Made by a program: the position numbers and the translations under genes
Shown here: positions 37,952 to 47,088 of the stretch, in pieces
How positions within the stretch are numbered: the stretch's first letter is position 1
Layout: the number at the start of each line of letters is the position of its first letter
Notes under the pieces: generated by a model
Seen by the model: the letters and a program-made list of their open reading frames with translations, nothing else
Told to the model about the DNA's origin: nothing
The model's database searches: none
Origin: Thermoguttaceae bacterium
GTDB taxonomy: Bacteria; Planctomycetota; Planctomycetia; Pirellulales; Thermoguttaceae
Assembly: GCA_025062105.1 (NCBI GenBank)
Contig: JANXAQ010000138.1
Coordinates: forward strand, 1-47,681
Direction: 5' to 3'
Length of the DNA stretch: 47,681 nt

Positions 37952-38139
37952 GAACCTCTGCAAAATCCTGAACATATAGTGGACTTCATGAACCTTTGAT
38001 TCTTACGCCCTGCCATTTCTGTAGCCGAACATCTACTATCGATGGGCTGCTAGCAATGCTAGCAATTCTATATGTTGGGTTAGGGGAGGACAAACCGAAG
38101 AGGTATAAAAATATCACCCTTGAATTATGCAGAGGTTCC
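37951..38139 (+). mobile_element. Family C MITE-like element with target duplication TTTA, forming a stop codon
   Basis: 189 bp, GGAACCTCTGCAAAAT to TTATGCAGAGGTTCC, internal gctgctagcaatgctagc. TTTA at 37947-37950 and at 38140-38143 is a direct duplication. The uninterrupted target would read ATT TAA; with the element it reads ATT TAG. Confidence 0.88.
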
Positions 38140-38411
38140 TTTAATAGTTCCGCCTTGAGCCACGCAGGTGGATACCTGGGCGGAGCAGAACGCCTTTCTA
38201 CGACCGGATAGGGCACCGCCTATCTATGACCGGATAGGGTACTAATGACGGTAACCGAAAAGGATAGCGGGGTTGAACAATGGGCTTTTGCTAGCCCGAA
38301 TGTGGGGCCTGAAGACGATAACCCGCTCGCAGAAAGAAGACCCGGCTGAACAGTTGGCTTTTTCTGCCAATCCTTCCGATTTGCGGGCCCTTTTCCCGAA
38401 CCTTCCAGCTT
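38140..38411. other. Convergent intergenic region with short direct repeats
   Basis: The 20-base block tctacgaccggatagggcac (38197-38216) repeats at 38223-38242 with two changes (tctatgaccggatagggtac). I see no protein gene. Confidence 0.45.
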
Positions 38412-38681
38412 TCAGTCTTGCTCATCAGGGGGGAATTCTGGGTCGGAAAATTTTGTGTCGGAATCTTCGGACGCTTTGGAGTCTTCCATAGCTGAAGAAG
38501 CTTCCGAGGGAGACTGGTCTAGGGGTTGTTCCGGGCTTTGAGCAGGACCTGGGATTCGATACCGTTCGCCCAGCCACCGGGCCAAATCTATCTGCCGACA
38601 CCGTTCGCTACAAAACGGCATGGCCGACGTTTTGCCCGGATCGACCGCACGCCCACAAATTGGACACAGATGTTCCCGCAT
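38412..38681 (-). CDS. yacG: YacG-type zinc-binding protein (DNA gyrase inhibitor family)
   Basis: About 90 residues from ATG 38681 (AGGA about 11 bases upstream; a TTG at 38744 is less likely). The treble-clef zinc site is CPICG ... PFCSERCRQIDLARWLGERYRIP with four Cys, the YacG hallmark. In E. coli this protein binds GyrB. The C-terminus is an acidic Ser/Asp/Glu-rich tail of about 45 residues, longer than in E. coli. It lies downstream of the fmdB-type gene with a 420-bp gap and may be transcribed separately. Confidence 0.85.
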   Translation of the reverse strand: MREHLCPICGRAVDPGKTSAMPFCSERCRQIDLARWLGERYRIPGPAQSPEQPLDQSPSEASSAMEDSKASEDSDTKFSDPEFPPDEQD

Positions 38682-38796
38682 AGATACAAGGTCCTGCTCT
38701 AGTTGGATTATCCGCCGGGGTGCACCTCGGCACTGTGTGAGCAACTTGGAAGTGATGTAAACATTTTTGCCTAAATAGAAAATCCACTTGTTTTAT

Positions 38797-38962
38797 CCAG
38801 CGGCAGCAGGGATTCAGTGCCTCCAAACATTATAGGTGCATTTCCGCCGAACAGAAAAGCCGTTCGACCGCAGAGACCCCTTATCTCATCTCCGGTCCAG
38901 CAGGGATCCAGTGCTTCAGAACATCGTAGAGAGCTCTTTGCCGAACGGAAAAGCCATGGATG
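38797..38962 (+). repeat. Imperfect direct duplication of about 65 bp
   Basis: Unit 1 (about 38803-38868: cagcagggattcagtgcctc ... gccgaacagaaaagccgttc) recurs as unit 2 (about 38898-38960: cagcagggatccagtgcttc ... gccgaacggaaaagccatgg). A third partial occurrence starts at about 38972 (gacagggatcccgc). Confidence 0.55.
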
Positions 38963-39102
38963 TCATCCCCCGACAGGGATCCCGCTCGGCATCTCCTTGT
39001 AGAAAAAATATGCATTCCCTCTTGCGGGGGGAATGCCAATTGCGTCGCTTCTGTGGAGCCAAAGATAATTCGGCGAACTGGTTACTTTTGTTTTTTTGGG
39101 GA

Positions 39103-39408
39103 CTACTTTTTGGCAACTTTTTCTTTTTTGGTGCTGGTTGTGCTGGTGCTGTTCCCGTCGGATTTTCCGTTGCCGTCCGTTTTGGTCGCGCTTTTTTCGG
39201 CGGCAGCAGCCTTCTTATAGGATTCGCTCCGGTAGTCGGTAATATAGAAACCGGAACCTTTAAACAAAATGGCTGCTCCCGGTCCGATCAGCCGACGTAG
39301 CTTCAGCCGTCCACACTGCGGACAGCGACGCTGTGGTTCGGCGGTAATGGATTGGAAAAGCTCAAACTGATGCTCACAGGCATCACAGCGGTATTCATAG
39401 GTGGGCAT
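39103..39408 (-). CDS. FmdB-family zinc-ribbon protein
   Basis: About 101 residues starting at MPTYEYRCDACEHQFE, with AAGGAG before the ATG. The zinc ribbon uses CDAC and CPQCG. After the GSGFYITDYRS motif typical of the family comes a Ser/Thr/Lys-rich low-complexity tail. Family members are small regulators or metal-binding proteins of poorly defined function. Any upstream extension would translate a family A repeat and should be ignored. It faces the same way as grpE and the chaperone genes. Confidence 0.9.
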   Translation of the reverse strand: MPTYEYRCDACEHQFELFQSITAEPQRRCPQCGRLKLRRLIGPGAAILFKGSGFYITDYRSESYKKAAAAEKSATKTDGNGKSDGNSTSTTSTKKEKVAKK

Positions 39409-39491
39409 CGCGTTCTCCTTTCTGCTGCTAGAGCTAAGATGAACACCAAGGGAACCGAACTGCCAAAACTCTATTTTTCCATCCTTTTCGG

Positions 39492-39641
39492 AGCTCGACT
39501 TTTGCCATTTTAGGCCTTCTCCCGGAAGGGAAAACTCTAACTCCTTGTAACTATTGGAGTTAGGAAATTGTGCGAACAAAAGGAAGTCTCGTCGTAACTA
39601 CTGGAAACAAAAGGACTTAGGGAAAATGGCAAAAGTCGAGT
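39492..39641 (+). mobile_element. Family A MITE-like element, well-preserved copy
   Basis: 150 bp, agctcgacttttgccatttt to aaaatggcaaaagtcgagtt, internal hairpin ctaactcc/ggagttag. It can serve as the reference copy. Target duplication is not clear here. Confidence 0.85.
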
Positions 39642-39686
39642 TTGGAGGCGATGTTTGTTTTTATGATTTTCCACGAACCTGCCTTA

Positions 39687-39811
39687 GGTCGAATTTTGCC
39701 AATTTTCCTAACTGATTTCGTTTCCAGGAGTTATGCGAAAACTGCTTTTGTTCACCGAATTTCCTAACCCCAATAATTACAGCCGAAGCCCAAAATGGCA
39801 AAAGTCGAACT
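39687..39811 (-). mobile_element. Family A element with internal deletion
   Basis: gtcgaattttgccaattttc to caaaatggcaaaagtcgaac, about 125 bp, missing part of the purine-rich arm. TTA flanks both ends in direct orientation. Confidence 0.7.
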
Positions 39812-39827
39812 TAGGGATCGTCGGCTT

Positions 39828-40694
39828 TTATTTTTTCCCATTCGTGCCGGAGGAATCGTCGGAAGGCGGTGTTTGAATGGTGGGGGGGGTGGTAGCGTCA
39901 GGAGACGGAGGATGATCGGCCTTTTCGGCCTCTGGCTCTTTGGTGCCAGGGGGGGCCGTAGCCACAACCACCAAACTGGGCCGCACCACCCGATCATGGA
40001 GTCGAAAGCCTGGTTGGACTACTTCTAGGATCGCTCCTGGGGGATGTTCGGGACTGGGCACCTGGGAGACGGCTTGGTGCAAATTGGGATCGAAGGTTGC
40101 TCCTAGGGCTTCGATCTCCACACACTGATGCCGCTGGAGGACATCCTGAAGTTGTTTATAGACCAATTGGACCCCAGCCAGGAGCCCAGCTGCATCCTGG
40201 CTTTTTTGTCCCGAGTCCACCGCCCGGCGTAGATTATCCAACACGGGGAGCAGATCCCGGACCAGCGGGAACAAGGCGTACCGGCGTTCTTCTTCTAATT
40301 GCCGTTGGACGCGTCGGCGGAAGTTTTCTAGCTCGGCAAGTGCTCGGAGTTTGGCCTCGTTGGCTTCGGCCAGTTCGGCCTCGGCTCGTTGGCAGGCCTC
40401 TTGTGCAGCAGTCAACTGGCTGCGTAGTTGCTGGAGCTGTTCTGCCAGATCCGCCGCTTCCGCAGCAGACACGGCCGCTTGGGCCTCGCTAGAAATTTGT
40501 TGGGTGGCATCCTTTGCGCACGGAGCAGCCATTGCTCCGGCCGGTGGGCCCACTTCTGTACTGCATCCTTGCCCACTACGGGCTGGAGGACCTGCCGCCG
40601 ATGGAGCATTCATCGGCTTGTCCGTGGGTTCGCTAGGAACATTCTGTCCCCGAAGCTCTGAATTGGGGTTGCCGTGTATCGGATAGCTATTCAT
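39828..40694 (-). CDS. grpE: GrpE nucleotide-exchange factor
   Basis: 288 residues, longer than typical GrpE because of low-complexity N- and C-terminal extensions. The family core is clear: a long coiled coil (about 70-130, [20 protein letters not shown]), the [20 protein letters not shown] motif, [16 protein letters not shown], and the beta domain ending in [18 protein letters not shown]. It releases ADP from DnaK. The start codon overlaps the dnaJ stop (ATGA), indicating coupling. No dnaK is in the window. Confidence 0.94.
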   Translation of the reverse strand: MNSYPIHGNPNSELRGQNVPSEPTDKPMNAPSAAGPPARSGQGCSTEVGPPAGAMAAPCAKDATQQISSEAQAAVSAAEAADLAEQLQQLRSQLTAAQEACQRAEAELAEANEAKLRALAELENFRRRVQRQLEEERRYALFPLVRDLLPVLDNLRRAVDSGQKSQDAAGLLAGVQLVYKQLQDVLQRHQCVEIEALGATFDPNLHQAVSQVPSPEHPPGAILEVVQPGFRLHDRVVRPSLVVVATAPPGTKEPEAEKADHPPSPDATTPPTIQTPPSDDSSGTNGKK

Positions 40695-41857
40695 GGTTTC
40701 TGCTCCCTTCGCTCGGAATCGCTTCCGGAACTAAAGAAGTCTTTAAGCATTTCTAGGAAGGATTTGCGTCGAGGCATGACTTCGGCTTGTTCAATTTTTG
40801 CCAGTTCCCGAAGGAGACGTTCGTGTTCGGGGCTGAGGCGTTTAGGTACTTCGATGACCACTTCCACTAGTAGATCACCTCGGCCCCGATACCGAGGATC
40901 AGGCATGCCTCGGCCTCGTAGTCGAAATACCTGTCCACTATGTGTTCCTGGCGGAATCTCCAGCTGCTCATTGCCTTCCAAGGTGGGAACTTGAATTGTT
41001 GCTCCCAGGACAGCCTGGGTATAGCTGATCGGTACCTGGCAGATCAGGTGTTGCCCTTCCCGCCGGAAGAACGGATGTTCTTGTACGGAGATAAATACAT
41101 AACAATCGCCTGGCGGCCCTCCCTGGAGGCTTACATCTCCTTCCCCTTCGAGGCGGAGGCGGGTGTCATTATCGACACCGGCTGGAATGTGAACTTGGCG
41201 CTCCACCTGCCGCAGCACAGTCCCTTCGCCTCGGCATTCGGGGCAAAGTTCCCGAACGACACTGCCCGCCCCTCGACAGGACGGACAAGTGGTTTGAATC
41301 GAGATGAAACCTGCCCGTTGGACGATGTGGCCTCGGCCGCCACAATATCGGCAGGATTCTGGCCGGGTGCCGGGCTTTGCACCACTGCCGCTACAACGCG
41401 GACAAAACTCCCGGCGATGGAAGCGAATCGTTTTGCTAACCCCCCGGGCCGCCTCCACCAAATCAATCTTCACGTCACACCGTACATCGGCACCCGGCTG
41501 TGCTCGTCGCCTACCTCGCCTGGTGGCAAACGTTCCGAATAAGTCGCCAAAAATGCTGTCGGCAAAAATATCGCTAAAGGCCTCAAAGATATCTTCAACG
41601 TCCCGAAATTCACGTACATACCCACCCCCTTCCAGGCCTGCGTGGCCGTATCGGTCGTAAATCTGCCGCTTTTCCGGATCGTGAAGGACTTCAAAAGCCT
41701 CCGAGGCCTCTTTGAACTTCTCGACCGCCTCCGGATTATTCGGATTGCGGTCAGGATGATACTTTAGCGCCAGTTGCCGATAGGCACGGGCGATTTCCTC
41801 GCGGGTGGCGTTGCGAGGCACTCCCAACACTTCGTAATAATCGCGTTTGGTTGCCAT
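40691..41857 (-). CDS. dnaJ: DnaJ (Hsp40) co-chaperone
   Basis: About 388 residues from [13 protein letters not shown] (an ATG three codons earlier, 41866, is an alternative). The J domain has the HPD motif (YHPDRN). A short Gly-rich segment follows. Four zinc-finger repeats are [24 protein letters not shown] and CPECRGEG. The C-terminal substrate-binding domains end in [19 protein letters not shown]. It activates DnaK and delivers unfolded substrate. In this genome it precedes grpE, with an ATGA overlap. Confidence 0.95.
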   Translation of the reverse strand: MATKRDYYEVLGVPRNATREEIARAYRQLALKYHPDRNPNNPEAVEKFKEASEAFEVLHDPEKRQIYDRYGHAGLEGGGYVREFRDVEDIFEAFSDIFADSIFGDLFGTFATRRGRRRAQPGADVRCDVKIDLVEAARGVSKTIRFHRREFCPRCSGSGAKPGTRPESCRYCGGRGHIVQRAGFISIQTTCPSCRGAGSVVRELCPECRGEGTVLRQVERQVHIPAGVDNDTRLRLEGEGDVSLQGGPPGDCYVFISVQEHPFFRREGQHLICQVPISYTQAVLGATIQVPTLEGNEQLEIPPGTHSGQVFRLRGRGMPDPRYRGRGDLLVEVVIEVPKRLSPEHERLLRELAKIEQAEVMPRRKSFLEMLKDFFSSGSDSERREQKP

Positions 41858-41866
41858 GCTCTTCAT

Positions 41867-42180
41867 GGCCTGAGGGTTGACTCGGATTGCCGCTGAACCT
41901 TTTTGGCGTCGGCTCCCAAGGCGGAAACCAATCCTATGGAATCATAGCATGAGGGCACCGTGTTTTCGACCTAGCCGAACTCGAACCCACCTACCAACGT
42001 GTGGTTTCTGCAACCCTTCCGGCAATGGAAGGAGGGTTGATTTTTGGTCCCGGACCTATTCCTCCACGTTTCCTAAGTGTCTTTGCCCTCCAAGGGGCTT
42101 TTAGACTCGGTCCCGCACAAGCGAAAATCCAGACAGAGAAAGGAAAACCTGGATTCTTGTTTCCGCAAGGAATACGTTCC
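41867..42180. other. dnaJ upstream region
   Basis: It should contain the dnaJ-grpE promoter, but I cannot identify boxes or a CIRCE element. A hairpin acccttcc/ggaagg-a-gggt followed by ttgattttt occurs at about 42011-42046 on the plus strand and is terminator-like. Confidence 0.4.
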
Positions 42181-42182
42181 TA

Positions 42183-42338
42183 GAGGCAGTCCTAAAATGG
42201 GAATTTGGCTGGTTTTCAATGGGTTTTGGCCGACCGGGTCCTATCCTCCATACTCGTTAAAAACAGGGATTTTGGGGATTCTCGGGAATTGAGGAAGGAA
42301 ACATCCTTTCATCATAAAAATACTTTTCGGACAGCCTC
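42183..42338. mobile_element. Family B MITE-like element flanked by TA
   Basis: 156 bp with ends gaggcagtcctaaaa and ttttcggacagcctc. TA at 42181-42182 and at 42339-42340 is the putative target duplication. It directly abuts a family A copy. Confidence 0.7.
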
Positions 42339-42340
42339 TA

Positions 42341-42492
42341 AGCTCGACTGTTACCATTTTCAGGCCTCTGCCGAAGGGAGAAAGTTCTAACTCCCTGAAA
42401 TTATTGGACTTGGGAAAATGTGTGAACAAACAGAGGATTTCTCCTAACTCTTGGAATCAAACCAAGTTAGGCAAAATGGCAAAAGTCGAGCT
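42341..42492 (+). mobile_element. Family A MITE-like element with TAA duplication
   Basis: 152 bp, agctcgactgttaccatttt to caaaatggcaaaagtcgagc. TAA flanks both sides directly if the element is taken to start at gctcgac and end at gtcgagc. Confidence 0.8.
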
Positions 42493-42526
42493 AAGAGCTT
42501 CCGCGAAAACGTCGGACTTTTCTTGG

Positions 42527-42678
42527 AATTCGACTGTTGCCATTTTTGGGTTCCTTTTGGAAAGGGAAAGCTCTAACCTCTGGTAAATATTGGAGTTAGG
42601 AAATTACATGAACGAAAGAATATTTCGTCCTAACTGCTGGAGGCAACAGTAGTTGGGAAAAATAGCAAAAGTCGAGCT
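42527..42678 (+). mobile_element. Family A MITE-like element
   Basis: 152 bp, aattcgactgttgccatttt to gaaaaatagcaaaagtcgag, with internal hairpin remnants. Flanks TGGA/TGGA agree over four bases, which may be chance. Confidence 0.75.
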
Positions 42679-42683
42679 GGAAA

Positions 42684-42712
42684 GGCCTCCTCCTTTTTCA
42701 GGGAGGAGGAAG
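42684..42712. terminator. Hairpin downstream of groEL2
   Basis: cctcctcc/ggaggagg perfect 8-bp stem (42686-42693 and 42702-42709), extended by GGC/GCC. It lies on the downstream side of groEL2 and could end its transcript, but lacks a good T run on the minus strand. Confidence 0.45.
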
Positions 42713-42848
42713 CCACTTTTGCATTGGGCGGAGCAGTGCTAAGTTTATAGGCACAAAGGCGGGCCACCGCTCCGGGTAGCAGTAGCCCGCCTTCGGGGAT
42801 GTATCTGCGCCCGTCCATGGGGTTAGCCAAGACTGCTGGATGGCTAGT

Positions 42849-44465
42849 TTACCGCACTGCTCCTTCGATTTCCTTTTCTTTGTCTTCCTTCTTCAAGTCG
42901 GTAACTAGGGTTTCGGTCGTTAGCATCAGCCCGGCAATACTAGCGGCGTTTTCCAACGCCACCCGCACCACCTTGACCGGATCAATGATCCCGGCTTTGA
43001 ACATATCGACATATTTGCGGGTATTGGCGTCGAAGCCCACATTGGTCGGTTTTTCCAGGACTTCTTCGACCACTACGGAACCGTCCAGTCCGCAGTTTTC
43101 GGCAATCTGCCGAAGCGGCGCTTTGAGGGCCTCCCGGACGATATCCACACCGATTTTTTCATCCCCACGGGCGGAACTACGCACTGCTTCGACCGCCTCG
43201 ATACAACGTAGGAGTGCCACGCCGCCGCCCGGCACAATGCCCTCTTCCGCAGCGGCCCGGGTAGCATGCAGGGCATCCTCAATCCGGGCCTTCTTCTGCT
43301 TCATTTCGGTTTCAGTGGGGGCACCGACTTTGATGACGGCCACACCGCCGGAAAGTTTTGCCAGCCGTTCCTGGTACTTCTCCCGGTCGTAGTCGCTGTC
43401 GGTGGTTTCAATCAGGTGTTTGAGTTGTTCAATGCGGTTTTTGATCTCAGAAGGTTTCCCGGCGCCTTCGACGATGGTGCAGGTATCTTTATCCACGGTG
43501 ATTTTTTTGGCCCGGCCCAAATGCTCCAAAGTTAGGTTTTCCAGCTTGATGCCCAGGTCTTCGCTGATCACCGTGCCACCGGTCAAGATGGCGATATCCT
43601 GCAACAGCGCCTTTCGCCGATCCCCAAAACCGGGAGCTTTGACCGCACAGCAAGGCAGAACCCCTCGCAGTTTATTGACCACTAAGGCCGTCAGAGCCTC
43701 GCCTTCCACATCCTCTGCGATAATCAGCAGAGGCTTACCGCTCTGGACCACCTTCTCCAAAATGGGGATCAGCTCCCGGAGGTTACTGATCTTCTTTTCA
43801 TGGATTAGGATGTAGGCGTCTTCCAGGTAGCAGTCCATGGTTTCTGCCCGGTTGATAAAATAAGGGGACAGATACCCTTTGTCGAACTGCATCCCTTCGA
43901 CGCGCTCGTACGTGGTTTCGGCAGTTTTGCCTTCTTCGACGGTAATCACTCCGTCGTTACCGACGGCTTCCATGGCATCGGCCAAAAGTTTACCGATGGT
44001 CATATCATTGTTGGCGCTGATGGCGCCGACCTGAGCGATTTCTTCTTTACTGGTGACTTTTTTCGCCATGGAATGCAAATGTTCAACGGCGGCCTGAACG
44101 GCCCGCTCAATCCCACGCCGGATCGCCGTCGGATTGGACCCGGCCGTTACTTGCCGAAGCCCTTCTTTGTAAATGGCATGGGCCAACAGAGTAGCCGTCG
44201 TGGTACCATCCCCGGCTACATCGCTGGTTTTGGAGGCCACCTCATTGACTAGCTTGGCCCCCATGTTCTCAAACCGGTCTTCTAGTTCGATTTCTTTGGC
44301 CACGGTTACGCCGTCTTTAGTAACCGTAGGACCACCAAAAGATTTGTCCAGAATGACATTTCGCCCGGTAGGGCCCAGGGTGACGGCCACGGCATGGGCC
44401 AACTTTTCCACCCCACGCAAAAGCCGTTGCCGAGCGTGATCTTCAAACAGCAGTTGCTTGGGCAC
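42849..44465 (-). CDS. groEL2: GroEL chaperonin, divergent second copy
   Basis: 538 residues, colinear with Gro[22 protein letters not shown], the ATP site GDGTTTAT, the [29 protein letters not shown] block with catalytic Asp, and [20 protein letters not shown]. The C-terminus stops at [13 protein letters not shown], without a GGM or Met/Asp-rich tail. The GTG two codons upstream (44471) has an AAGGA nine bases before it and may be the real start. It forms a 292-bp-spaced pair with groES. The residue set suggests full ATPase activity, with altered cavity tail. Confidence 0.95.
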   Translation of the reverse strand: MPKQLLFEDHARQRLLRGVEKLAHAVAVTLGPTGRNVILDKSFGGPTVTKDGVTVAKEIELEDRFENMGAKLVNEVASKTSDVAGDGTTTATLLAHAIYKEGLRQVTAGSNPTAIRRGIERAVQAAVEHLHSMAKKVTSKEEIAQVGAISANNDMTIGKLLADAMEAVGNDGVITVEEGKTAETTYERVEGMQFDKGYLSPYFINRAETMDCYLEDAYILIHEKKISNLRELIPILEKVVQSGKPLLIIAEDVEGEALTALVVNKLRGVLPCCAVKAPGFGDRRKALLQDIAILTGGTVISEDLGIKLENLTLEHLGRAKKITVDKDTCTIVEGAGKPSEIKNRIEQLKHLIETTDSDYDREKYQERLAKLSGGVAVIKVGAPTETEMKQKKARIEDALHATRAAAEEGIVPGGGVALLRCIEAVEAVRSSARGDEKIGVDIVREALKAPLRQIAENCGLDGSVVVEEVLEKPTNVGFDANTRKYVDMFKAGIIDPVKVVRVALENAASIAGLMLTTETLVTDLKKEDKEKEIEGAVR

Positions 44466-44609
44466 GGTCGTAGTTCCTTCCTAACCAAGGAAACTTCAAA
44501 GACCAATCCTCATCCCACATCCCGGGAGTCCTCCGCTCTGACAAGCCGCATCCATCTAGCAGCCTGTCAGCAAGAAGAACTCCCCAAAGCCCTTCTCCCA
44601 CCCCATTCA

Positions 44610-44635
44610 GCGCCGAAAGCAAACTGCTTCGGCGC
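44610..44635. promoter_or_regulatory. Strong hairpin between groES and groEL2
   Basis: gcgccgaaagc/gcttcggcgc, about 10 bp stem with one bulged A and a five-base loop. It has no T-run and may be an mRNA processing or stability element in the 292-bp gap. Confidence 0.5.
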
Positions 44636-44757
44636 ACGGAGGATACAAATTTCGAAACTTGTCCTGCCGAACTGACAGCCCCGCCTATGAAACTTCGAGA
44701 CAGGAAGGAGCACAATCCCCTCATCCTGTCGAAGCCTTGCTTGGCAGAGCGGCTCGG

Positions 44758-45060
44758 CTATTTGACGATCTTAGCTAAAATATCGCTTTCCCGCAGGATC
44801 TTCAGCTCCCGGCCATCGACTTCGATGTCGGTGCCGGCGTATTTGCCGAAGATCACCTCATCGCCTACAGCGACGGACATTTCGGCTCGTTTGCCACCTT
44901 CCAGAAGCCGACCAGGGCCAACAGCAATCACAGTGCCCCGCTGCGGCTTCTCCTTGGCAGTGTCCGGCAGCACAATGCCACCGGCAGTAACTTCTTCAGC
45001 TTCCTTCGGTTCCACAACCACACGATCATCCAACGGTCGAAGATGAATGCTTTTGGCCAT
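44758..45060 (-). CDS. groES: GroES co-chaperonin
   Basis: 100 residues from [18 protein letters not shown] (GAGG about nine bases before the ATG). The mobile loop region [19 protein letters not shown], the [10 protein letters not shown] strand and the end [17 protein letters not shown] are diagnostic. It caps GroEL rings. It lies between the two groEL genes rather than before the first. Confidence 0.96.
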   Translation of the reverse strand: MAKSIHLRPLDDRVVVEPKEAEEVTAGGIVLPDTAKEKPQRGTVIAVGPGRLLEGGKRAEMSVAVGDEVIFGKYAGTDIEVDGRELKILRESDILAKIVK

Positions 45061-45155
45061 GTCTAAGTCCCTCACGGAAAGGCGGAAAAATCTATTTTCC
45101 AAAAAACTCCTTATTTCCAAACTTCGTTTCTAGATCCGATTTGCTCCAAACGAAA

Positions 45156-45182
45156 TTCGAAAGATACCAGTTTCGAAAGATA
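45156..45182. promoter_or_regulatory. Direct repeat ttcgaaagata upstream of groES
   Basis: Two exact 11-base copies (45156-45166 and 45172-45182) about 16 bases apart, about 95 bp before the groES start. Spacing near 1.5 helical turns and position suggest an operator. No CIRCE sequence is seen. Confidence 0.4.
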
Positions 45183-45312
45183 TCAGAATTTGCCGATCAG
45201 GCTGTTCGGTGCTTGTTTGCAAACCCGACTTTCGCCAAGTGGTAGGCTCGCTAGAGGAAGTAACTCTCTGTAAGGATATCTACATTCTAAGGAACTTTTG
45301 ATCATGTTGGTA

Positions 45313-45338
45313 GGTTAGCTCCTGTTTTGGAGTTAACC
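45313..45338. promoter_or_regulatory. Hairpin after groEL1
   Basis: ggttagctcc/ggagttaacc, about 10-bp stem, loop tgtttt, about 38 bp past the groEL1 stop. There is no T run; it could be a weak terminator or a processing site between groEL1 and groES. Confidence 0.4.
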
Positions 45339-45375
45339 TCCGACCGGAAACCGTTTCGACAGAGTCCAACGATCT

Positions 45376-47025
45376 TTAGAACTCATCCATGTCCCCCATG
45401 TCTTCCATGTCCGGACCACCTCGCCGCCCTTTCTTCTCTTCTTTCTTGGGGATTTCTGTTACCAGAGCGGAGGTGGTGAGCAACAGGGAAGCCACACTAG
45501 CTGCATTTTGCAAGGCAGTCCGAACCACTTTGGTCGGATCAATGATCCCGGCTTCTAGCAGATCACAATAGACCTGCCGTTCGGCGTCGAAGCCCTCGTT
45601 TTTGTTCTTGGCCTGGCGTACACGATTGACCACGACGGCCCCGTCCAGGCCGGCATTCTCGGCAATCACGCGCAGGGGCATATCCAGGACATTCAGCACA
45701 CACTTAGCCCCAAGGCCTTCGTCGCCATCTAACTGGAACTTTTCCAGGGCCTTGGCAGCCCGAATTAGCGCCACCCCACCGCCAGGCACAATGCCCTCTT
45801 CCAAGGCAGCCTGGGTGGCAGCCCGGGCATCCTCTAAGAGCACCTTTCGCTCCTTCATTTCGGTTTCGGTCGCAGCGCCGACATTGATTTGGGCCACTCC
45901 GCCAGCCAACTTGGCTAATCGCTCCTGCAGTTTCTCCCGGTCGTAGTCGCTAGTGGTGATTTCGATCTCTCGGCGGATCTGTTCAATTCGGCCTTCAATG
46001 GCCTTTCTGTCACCGCCGCCGCCGACAATCGTGGTATTTTCCGCATCCACAATCACCTTCTTGGCAGTGCCCAGATCTTTCAGCTTGACCGAATCGAGTT
46101 GGATGCCCAAGTCTTTGAAGATCGGCTGCGCCCCGGTCAAGATGGCAATATCGCCCAACATCGCCTTTCGCCGATCGCCATAGCCGGGAGCCTTCACCGC
46201 ACAGCAACGCAAAATGCCCCGCAGTTTATTGACCACCAAAGTGGCCAATGCCTCGCCCTCGACCTCCTCAGCAATAATCAGAAGCGGCTTATTCGCCTTG
46301 CTGACCGCCTCCAGGAGCGGGATAAGATTCTTAGCGCTGGAGATTTTTTCCTCGTGTACCAGAATCAGGCAATCCTCCAATTCGACCTTTTGGTTCTCCA
46401 CATCGGTTACAAAATGCGGCGACAGGAAACCTCGGTCGAACTGCATCCCCTCGACCACTTCCACATAGGTTTCGCTTTGTTTGCCCTCTTCGATGGTGAT
46501 CACACCGTCTTTACCGACCTTCATAAAAGCGTCGGCCAACACACTACCAATCGACGGATCATTGTTGCCAGCAATGGTAGCAATCTGCTGAATTTCCTTT
46601 TTGTTTTTAGGATCTACGGATTTGGACAGTTTTTTCAGCTCTGCCACTACGGCATCGGTAGCCTTGTGGATGCCTCGGGCCAAGGCCATCGGGTCTGCAC
46701 CGGCCGAAATCATCCGGAGGCCTTCTTTGAAGATGGCTTCCGCCAATACCGTCGCCGTGGTGGTTCCGTCGCCTGCAACTTCGTTGGTTTTCGTGGCGGC
46801 TTCTTTAACCAATTGAGCCCCCAGGTTTTCATACGGATTTTCCAACTCAATGTCCTCGGCGACGGTTACTCCGTCTTTAGTAATTTTGGGAGAACCCCAA
46901 CCTTTATCCAACACGGCATTTCGGCCTCGAGGGCCCAAGGTGCTGCGGACGGCCCGAGCCAACTTAGTAACACCGTTCGCCAGAGCCAGTCTGGCTTCAT
47001 CCTCAAAGATCAATTGTTTTGCCAC
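45376..47025 (-). CDS. groEL1: GroEL chaperonin, first copy
   Basis: 549 residues, preceded by aggaggaaat. It has [54 protein letters not shown] and [25 protein letters not shown]. The C-terminal tail ([15 protein letters not shown]) is Met/Asp/Gly-containing, unlike the typical GGM repeats. An insertion DPKNKKEI occurs in the apical/intermediate hinge region (about 136-143). It is the promoter-proximal gene of the chaperonin block. The two GroELs differ substantially and probably have divergent clients. Confidence 0.96.
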   Translation of the reverse strand: MAKQLIFEDEARLALANGVTKLARAVRSTLGPRGRNAVLDKGWGSPKITKDGVTVAEDIELENPYENLGAQLVKEAATKTNEVAGDGTTTATVLAEAIFKEGLRMISAGADPMALARGIHKATDAVVAELKKLSKSVDPKNKKEIQQIATIAGNNDPSIGSVLADAFMKVGKDGVITIEEGKQSETYVEVVEGMQFDRGFLSPHFVTDVENQKVELEDCLILVHEEKISSAKNLIPLLEAVSKANKPLLIIAEEVEGEALATLVVNKLRGILRCCAVKAPGYGDRRKAMLGDIAILTGAQPIFKDLGIQLDSVKLKDLGTAKKVIVDAENTTIVGGGGDRKAIEGRIEQIRREIEITTSDYDREKLQERLAKLAGGVAQINVGAATETEMKERKVLLEDARAATQAALEEGIVPGGGVALIRAAKALEKFQLDGDEGLGAKCVLNVLDMPLRVIAENAGLDGAVVVNRVRQAKNKNEGFDAERQVYCDLLEAGIIDPTKVVRTALQNAASVASLLLTTSALVTEIPKKEEKKGRRGGPDMEDMGDMDEF

Positions 47026-47060
47026 GGTGATTTCCTCCTATCTACCCACGAAAGACCCAC

Positions 47061-47088
47061 CTATAGGGAGTCTACTGCCCTTTCCAAG
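47061..47088 (-). promoter_or_regulatory. Candidate heat-shock (sigma-32-like) promoter of groEL1
   Basis: On the minus strand CTTGGAA is followed after 13 bases by CCCTATAG, close to the E. coli sigma-32 pattern CTTGAAA-N13-CCCCAT. It lies about 36-63 bases upstream of the groEL1 start. Planctomycete sigma-32 use is not established, so this is tentative. Confidence 0.35.

Noticed and set aside
39409-39579. N-terminal extension of the FmdB-type protein
   Set aside because: The extra residues are the translation of a family A element; the conserved start MPTYEYRCDAC has a good ribosome-binding site.
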